A stretch of DNA of 64,000 bases from assembly GCA_029964075.1 (NCBI GenBank), contig CM057144.1, forward strand, positions 8,703,281 to 8,767,280. Direction: 5' to 3'. Under the pieces are notes generated by a model that worked only from the letters and a program-made list of their open reading frames with translations, was not told where the DNA came from and searched no databases. How positions within the stretch are numbered: the stretch's first letter is position 1; each line of letters opens with the position of its first letter. The stretch is from Patiria pectinifera (taxonomy: Eukaryota > Echinodermata > Asteroidea > Valvatida > Asterinidae). Below are positions 58,164 through 64,000 of this stretch, in pieces. The position numbers and the translations under genes were made by a program.

Positions 58164-58657
58164 TTGGCCTTACCCTACATCAAGGGACTTTCGGAAAAAC
58201 TCACATTTTCCAAGACCATGGGGTCAGAACATACCATAAATCGATCAACACCATCAGATCGTTTTTTGGTTCACCCCAAAGATAAGGCCCCACATCAAAA
58301 CAAATGCGATGTTATCTACAGGATAGAATGTCCCGATTGCCCTAAAACATATGTGGGAGAGACAAGCAGATCGCTAGGCACAAGGTTCAAAGAACATTCC
58401 AACCTGAAGGGACTTCAGCCCCTTTAACAGCGGTTGGTGAACACATCAAAGATCACCAACACTCCATCAGCTTGGAAAATGTCCAAGTCATTACCAGGGA
58501 GGACCAGTTCTGGAAAAGGAAAATACGCGAAGCAATCGAAATCAAGACACAAAAACCATCCCTTAACAGCGACACCGGATACAACCTGCCCGCCATCTAC
58601 AACAACCTTCTGGTTTGTGATTGCCCAAAAGGTGGTCACATGACCGGAGTGGTTTAA
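58164..58657 (+). pseudogene. Penelope-like element GIY-YIG endonuclease relic
   Basis: The frame reads ALPYIKGLSEKL, then LVHPKDKAPHQNKCDVIYRI and ECPDCPKTYVGETSRSLGTR and FKEH. This is the linker and GIY-YIG core of Penelope-like retroelements, with the modified VIY...YVG motif, Cys-x2-Cys finger and catalytic Arg. A one-base shift near 58405 follows, then VGEHIKDHQHSISLENVQVI and REDQFWKRKIREAIEIKTQK (catalytic Glu region) and LNSDTGYNLPAIY, ending at TAA. Only the endonuclease end is present; no RT was seen upstream. One frameshift suggests a moderately recent fragment. Confidence 0.85.
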
Positions 58658-58666
58658 GTCACTATG

Positions 58667-58703
58667 CTGAATGAAGATGTCGTGATGACATCGAAAGCTA
58701 CGT
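58667..58703 (+). ncRNA. Hammerhead-ribozyme-like core after the Penelope-like fragment
   Basis: CTGAATGAA (58667-58675) is followed by a perfect stem GATGTC-GTGAT-GACATC (58676-58692) and GAAA (58693-58696), then CTAC-GTC. This is the layout of a hammerhead core (CUGAUGA, stem II, GAAA, then a GUC cleavage triplet), known from Penelope-like elements. Two extra A residues in the first core strand and an unpaired stem III mean it is probably inactive or only a relic. Confidence 0.35.
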
Positions 58704-58880
58704 CGCTGCAATATTTTTGATTCAAACAGGTATCTAAATATTTCTTATCAACGTGATGGAATCCAAAAATAGTTTACATGCTGTTACATCGGATATATTT
58801 GTGAATTTTTTAAGGCCTGTGAATTTAACGACCATGGGAATATTAGATCGTTGTTTGTTAGATACAAGAAAAAGTAAGAA

Positions 58881-59400
58881 CTAGAGGTCTATGTATGTTT
58901 GAAAACAGAACATAGGGCATTTAAAAATTCGTACAAAATCACACTTTGACGTCACGATGACGTCACCCCATTTTTTACCTATAACACATCCTGGTCTACC
59001 TACATACCAAGTTTCAACCCAATCGAACTTACAGTTCTCCAGATAAAGGACTTTATAATATGCACATTTAAGAGGACATCATGTGACCCATGATGACGTC
59101 ACCATGACGTCACCTCAATTTTCATCTATAACACATCCCAGTCTACATACATATCAAGTTTCAACCCAATCGGACTTACAGTTTTTTAGATATAGGACTT
59201 TACAATATGCACTTTTAGGATGACGTCACGTGACCCATGATGATGTCACCATGCTGTCACTCTTCGGGACACATCCTTGCTATAGGGACTGTGCCTGTGG
59301 TAACTTTCAATGATGTGTGACAAAGATTAATGCAAAAAGTGCCGCACAGAAAACTCGTGCACAAAGTCTATGGGATTGTGGGTGGAACAAGAAGAAGAAG
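58881..59400 (-). mobile_element. Helitron-like copy, second subfamily
   Basis: CTAG at 58881-58884 with CTATG...CATAG hairpin words beside it (58889-58915) marks the 3' end on the minus strand. The body has ACCAAGTTTCAACCCAATC, TGACGTCACGATGACGTCA (58946-58964) and another pair at about 59094. The inside-facing end abuts the next copy at 59402. Confidence 0.5.
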
Positions 59401-59627
59401 ACTAGAGCTATGTCTGGTCGATGAACAGAACATAGGGCTTTTCTGTATTTTTGGGGGTTGTTTGTCCATATGGAAGACCATATCGTAGTTACAGGACTAA
59501 CTTCTCCACATATAGGACTTTAAAATACACATTTTAACATGACGTCATACATGTACATGTATGTCCCGCGATGATGTCATCGTAACAACACTTGGCAATG
59601 CACATGTTTTCATTGTGGTCTTTATGT

Positions 59628-60383
59628 CAGAGATGCCACAGGGCCTGCTTGAAAAAACCGGAACGGGGTCTGCTTGAAAAAAACGGAACTGCTGCTTGAA
59701 AAAAACGGAATTTGTGTGTGTGTGAAAAAGCCACTCAGAGTCCGACACAAAGTCCCCGATGTCATCTTTATCTTGTAGCCAAGCCAAGTTCTGTTTATTT
59801 TTTAATTTTGCTTCTATGGCCTTTAAAGCTGTCGGTTCGTTCAATCACTTTGACTTTTTCCATATTCCTAATATTTTTTCTGCCTACCCGAATTTTCAAC
59901 GTAATATTCGACACGAAACATGCATGATTCCACAACACTGCTGTCGGTGTACCGGTGTACATGATCCATTCCTTGCACTACGCGATGCGCTCAACGAAAA
60001 CATGGTTGGTACCCGCATTTTGTGTATTCACATATAACACTGCGATCGGAAACCACCGATAGCTGAAATGATAGACTTGATTTCCAGGCTGAATGCTACG
60101 TGTGCTTAGCACACAACACGCCCACACGCGGTGAAGCACACGCGAGGCGCCGTTGTACACTGCGTGCAATTAAGTACGTTGGCCGCTTGTATCGCATGCA
60201 GGCTTGGCATTAACATACACAACGTTGTGCCATGCGTGCGCCTAAATCGAGGTAAAAATCAACGTATTTTCACAGTTTTTTCCCTCTTTTTCTGGTTAAT
60301 TTGACGGCCGGAAAAACCGGAACTTTGTGAGATTTTTTTTAAAAACCGGAATTCCGGTTAAAACCGGAAAAGTGGCATCTCTG
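59628..60383. mobile_element. hAT-like element (CAGAGATGCCAC ends)
   Basis: CAGAGATGCCAC and GTGGCATCTCTG are exact 12-base inverted ends. TTATGT lies outside both (59622-59627, 60384-60389). The uninterrupted site type, GTGGTCTTGATGTGCACC, is at about 60894. Near the left end TGCTTGAAAAAAACGGAA is repeated three times, and AAAACCGGAA words recur at the right. 756 bp, no transposase. The duplication is shorter than the usual hAT eight bases. Confidence 0.82.
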
Positions 60384-61127
60384 TTATGTGCACCAAGTTT
60401 GACGTCAATCCCATAAAAGAAAGTGTAAAATTTGGTAAGAGGAATAAAATCTTAAATATTAAAAAAAATCGTAAAAATATCAACAGATGACGTCATTTTA
60501 AATTTTGCATACTTGTGACATTATCTACCTATCCACAAAGTTTCATGTCGATGGGAACTTCTGCTATATGCGTTTTGGAAAATCCCGTTTTTGATGACTT
60601 CATTGTGACATCACACATTTTAAAAAATGTTTTGCATATACCTTTTACCTGACAAACCAAATACAAAAGGTCTAAAATTCATTAATCATATAAAATCCCA
60701 CGATTACGTCATCATGACGTCACCTCCATTTTTACCTAAAACACATCCCGGTCTACCTTTACACTAAGTTTCAACCCAATCGGACTTACTGTTCTGTAGA
60801 TATAGGACTTCAAAATATGCACATTTGTGATAACGTCACGTGTCCCATGATGACGTCATCGTAACAACACCTGTCAATGCACATATTTTTATTGTGGTCT
60901 TGATGTGCACCAAGTTTGATGTTAATCCAATGAAACAAAGTGTAAAATTTTGTAAGTGTTATAACATTTTAAATATTAAAAAAATTATAAAAATTAACCG
61001 ATGACGTCATGGTGACGTCATTTCAGATTTTGCATACTTGTGAAACCATATACCAATCCACCAAGTTTCATGATGATTGGGCCTTCCCTTATATGTATTT
61101 TCAAAAATGGCATTTTTGATGACGTTA

Positions 61128-61475
61128 GGCCCCCCAAAAAAGTCTCCGGTTTCTGGTATGCGCGTCGGCAAAATGAAAAAGTTTTTTTTGTAATGAAAGA
61201 TGATGTCTCAAAACCGCCAAACTCACTGGTTTGACTGGAATCCTGGTGCTGCACAATTTTAACGTGTTTTTAGATGGGGTTATGATCGAGAATAAGCTTT
61301 ATGTGGCCTCTCTGGACTATCATATATTTGCACTAAGTTTAGTCGGGCACCATTTGCAGTCATCAGCTGACATTTGAAGCAAAAAAATCAGGGTAAAACA
61401 ACAAAAAAAGCCGCGTCGCCGCACCACTTTTTGGGCAAGCTCCATACCAGAAACCGGAGACTTTTTTTGTTGGCC
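61128..61475. mobile_element. PIF/Harbinger MITE, TTA-flanked
   Basis: Ends GGCCCCCCAAAAAAGTCTCC and the complement of ...GGAGACTTTTTTTGTTGGCC are inverted repeats, continuing into GGTTTCTGGTATG. TTA flanks both sides (61125-61127, 61476-61478). It sits inside a Helitron-like unit. A longer relative lies at 35936-36592. Confidence 0.9.
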
Positions 61476-62289
61476 TTATCGTGATGTCGCACTTTTTTCT
61501 AAATTTTTGGCATACACATATTACCTAACAAACATAATACAAAAAGAATGTTCAATTTTGCATGTTGCGTTCGTGAGATATGGCTTAAAGCTCCAAAAAT
61601 TCAAAAAATTCTATTAAATTGCACGATGACATCATCGTGACATCACCTCAATTTTTACCTACAACACATCCCTGTCTACCAACATACCGAGTTTCAACCC
61701 AATCGGACTTACAGTTCTGTTGATATAGGCCCTCAAAATATGCATGTTTGTGATGACGTCATGTGACCCATGATGACGTCATCATGACATCACTCTTCGA
61801 GACACCACTTCACTATAGGGTCATCACCTGAGATAAGTTTCCTTGGAATAGGACTTTGTTTTAAGTCGAAAGTGTCTCACACCAAAAACATGTGCAAAGT
61901 CAATGGAATTTGGGGTGGTCTCAAAAAGATCAAAAAGAAAAGAAAAAAAATCAGAACATAAACAAAGGCTTTGTTCAGCGGAAAAGCTAAAGAAAAAAAA
62001 TCAGAACATAAACAAAGGCTAAGGATAAATCGTATTTAATTTCCCCCCAGAAATCTATTGGAAAAATGTTTTGAAGTTCAGATGATTAAGTGTTATGACT
62101 TTTTTCTTTCCATTAAATAAACCCCTGGAACATATTTCGTGTACCAAAGAGGTTCGTAAATAATTAACATTTTCTTTCACGCTACACGAGTATACCAGAT
62201 ATACTTTTGAACTTTTTTAAAGGCCTGTGAATTTAATTACTACAGGAATATTAGATCGTAAATTGTTAGATAAAACTTACCAAAAAAAA

Positions 62290-62530
62290 CTAGACTTACT
62301 TAATATGTTTGTGGACAAACACAGGGCTGCTTCGGCAATTTTTTTTGTGACATGTGACATGAAGAGTTTTAAGTAAAAGTTCCATCCAGGAAGGATCTGC
62401 AGTTCTGTTTATAATGAATGCTGGCATATAATATGTGATAACATTCTCGTAGGGCTTTGAATTATGATGTCACATGTCACACGATGACATTTTCATGACA
62501 ACACATCAATTTTCATCTATAACACATCCT
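62290..62530 (-). mobile_element. Helitron-like 3' end fragment
   Basis: CTAG (62290-62293), hairpin GTTTGTGGACAAAC (62307-62320), then TTTTTTTTGTGACATGTGAC and AAGTTCCATCCAGGAAGGAT match the first 250 bp of the 35140 copy. The homology ends near 62530. Confidence 0.65.
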
Positions 62531-64000
62531 GGTCCAGGTAGATTATAGATACCACTTTTCTGTAAGAACAAAACAACCAGAATAAAAATCCTTTAAATTA
62601 ACCTTTGTACTGAAAGGGTTCGTAAATAATTGGCTCATTCTTTTTTTTCTTTTTTTTTCTTTTTAATGTGAACCTTTTTAAGGCCTGTTAATTGAATGAT
62701 CATAGATCGTAAGATACAAGAAAATCCCCTGTATAGAATATGTTAAGATTGTGTTTGGGAGTACCGTACATTTGATAGACTAATGTTTTTAGATTGTTTA
62801 AATTGGATAAAAGCATACTTTTATTATACTTTAATTGGAAATTAAGAACATCTGAGAATTTACTTGGCAGTGGATTATTATTAATTTTATTTCAGATGCA
62901 GTTTCCTACCATCAATGAAAAAAAAAAATGACCTTTGTCAACGTGTTGTTTCTTTGAAAATTTATTTGGAACATGATAGACCTGTTTCTTGGGATAAGTT
63001 ACATTTTAAATTACTGTTTGGGCAAAGAGAATATAAATTCAGCTGGAAACAAAATTACAAGTGCCTTCTCAGAGGAGCTTCCCGTCAATGATTGACAGCG
63101 GCCCATAAATACAATGTAGATACAATGTATCTTTCTTTGAGTTCCCGATCGGCGTTTCAGATTGATAAAGGCCTGTGAGAATATGTGCTGAACAAAGACA
63201 CAAGTTATCAGCCGATGATAATGAGGAATTTTTAGACTGAACTTCGGGATTGGAGGACAATGTTGTCACTGGGGCTTGGGCGGCACTTGGGGTTTGCGGT
63301 CTAGCTGTATTGAGTTGACTGTACCGGTGATCACAATGACTGGTGGCAGGCGGTGATCGTAGGTGAAATAACAGAATTGTGGAGGGTTTATTCAGGCATT
63401 GCCTAAGTTTTATCAAAAAACGAAAGGCCTATAAATGTCAGTTTTGATTCACTGGATACCGGATTTCAAACTTCTTTTTGGAGAATGCCAGGATATTTCA
63501 AATTTAGAATTCGTCTGTATTTTGGAATTGTGTGACGTCACATTTGCACAGCAGAAGCCAACACATCGACAAGGGATTCCCCAGTTCTGAAGCTTCTTAT
63601 TGGTTAAAAATTGTCACATGATGTGCTATGACATCATTTTTCAATTTTCTATAATCAATATTAAAGATTTGTCACCTCTGTACGTTATCAGCACTTTTCT
63701 CATCGAATACTCGTAAGCTTTTCTATGATTCTGTGCCAAAGTGACGTGTTTTGGTGGGTGCGGGCTTTACACTAACACAGAGTTATTTATGTACGGAAAA
63801 ATAGGTAACATTTCACGAATGAAAAAGGTTTAGAAATGGAGGAATATGCAACGAAAATTGTAAAAGGCCTAGTGTAGTTTTATTAGGATATACCACGTGC
63901 GCTGCATGCATGCATCGTGCATGCGTGGTGATATATCTTGCTAGCCCGTAGTGCAGCGGTTGTTTATTGTGCATGATTATTGTGCATGTTGTGCACAATG
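62531..64000. other. No gene recognised
   Basis: AT-rich sequence with one TGACGTCA at about 63535. A minus-strand frame at 63416-63069 (Ser/Pro/Gln-rich) has no supporting splice sites or family motif. Palindromic GCATGCATGCATCGTGCATG words occur at 63905. Confidence 0.35.

Larger units (their letters stand above)
59402..62289 (-). mobile_element. Helitron-like copies and CRE-rich units with nested insertions
   Basis: CTAG at 59402-59405 with a CTATGT...ACATAG hairpin gives another minus-strand 3' end. The units 59.4-59.6, 60.4-60.9 and 60.9-61.8 kb share GTGGTCTTGATGTGCACCAA, CAATCGGACTTACAGTTCTG and many TGACGTCA. A hAT-like element (59628-60383) and a Harbinger MITE (61128-61475) are inserted. 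Confidence 0.5.

Noticed and set aside
63069-63416. 115-codon Ser/Pro-rich minus-strand frame
   Set aside because: No conserved motif, no flanking splice signals and no agreement with neighbouring genes.

Overview
The window is animal nuclear DNA. It is AT-rich and intron-bearing, has no operon-like gene packing, and is dominated by transposable-element debris. The mix points to a marine invertebrate: DIRS, Penelope-like, non-LTR, IS630-like, hAT, Harbinger, Kolobok/T2-like and Helitron-like pieces plus a tRNA-derived SINE. A deuterostome such as a hemichordate, echinoderm or cephalochordate is my guess; the phylum cannot be fixed from this sequence alone.

Two host genes can be supported. 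(1) On the + strand, the last two coding exons of a phospholipid scramblase (3542-3703 and 7189-7254) carry the calcium-binding and transmembrane C-terminus; earlier exons lie outside the window. Its 3.5 kb last intron is packed with elements. (2) On the - strand, four exons (43658-43782, 34493-34806, 33689-34030, 32126-32609) join with matching splice phases 2, 1 and 0. They encode a very charged, low-complexity protein with two short segments resembling exon-junction-complex-binding motifs. Its introns hold most of the Helitron-like arrays and a hAT MITE.

Region by region: 0-3.5 kb, a YqaJ-like nuclease relic and a 19-bp tandem array. 3.5-9.2 kb, scramblase end with two TTAA-flanked MITE copies and a foldback element. 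9.4-14.5 kb, a possible promoter with short exon, a TA-flanked DNA transposon, a ~90-bp tandem array and a SINE palindrome. 15-19 kb, an IS630-like transposase relic and a foldback-like minisatellite with arms in both orientations. 19-22 kb, a broken non-LTR retrotransposon lacking its 3' half. 22-28 kb, a DIRS-like retroelement (gag, RT, RNase H) split by nested inverted-repeat elements, one with an empty-site paralogue in the window. 28-32 kb, a MITE with 9-bp duplication and ~580-bp repeat units. 32-44 kb, the - strand gene with its repeats. 44-50 kb, a Harbinger-type element and a broken large gene of an uncharacterised invertebrate family. 50-63 kb, arrays and Helitron-like elements rich in the palindrome TGACGTCA, with a Penelope-like endonuclease relic at 58.2-58.7 kb.

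The most interesting signal is a family of repeats with a 3' hairpin followed by CTAG-T, which suggests Helitron/Helentron ends. Their bodies carry dozens of consensus CRE palindromes, and associated ~590-bp tandem units also carry CTCF-like cores. These elements may be seeding regulatory sites through this locus.
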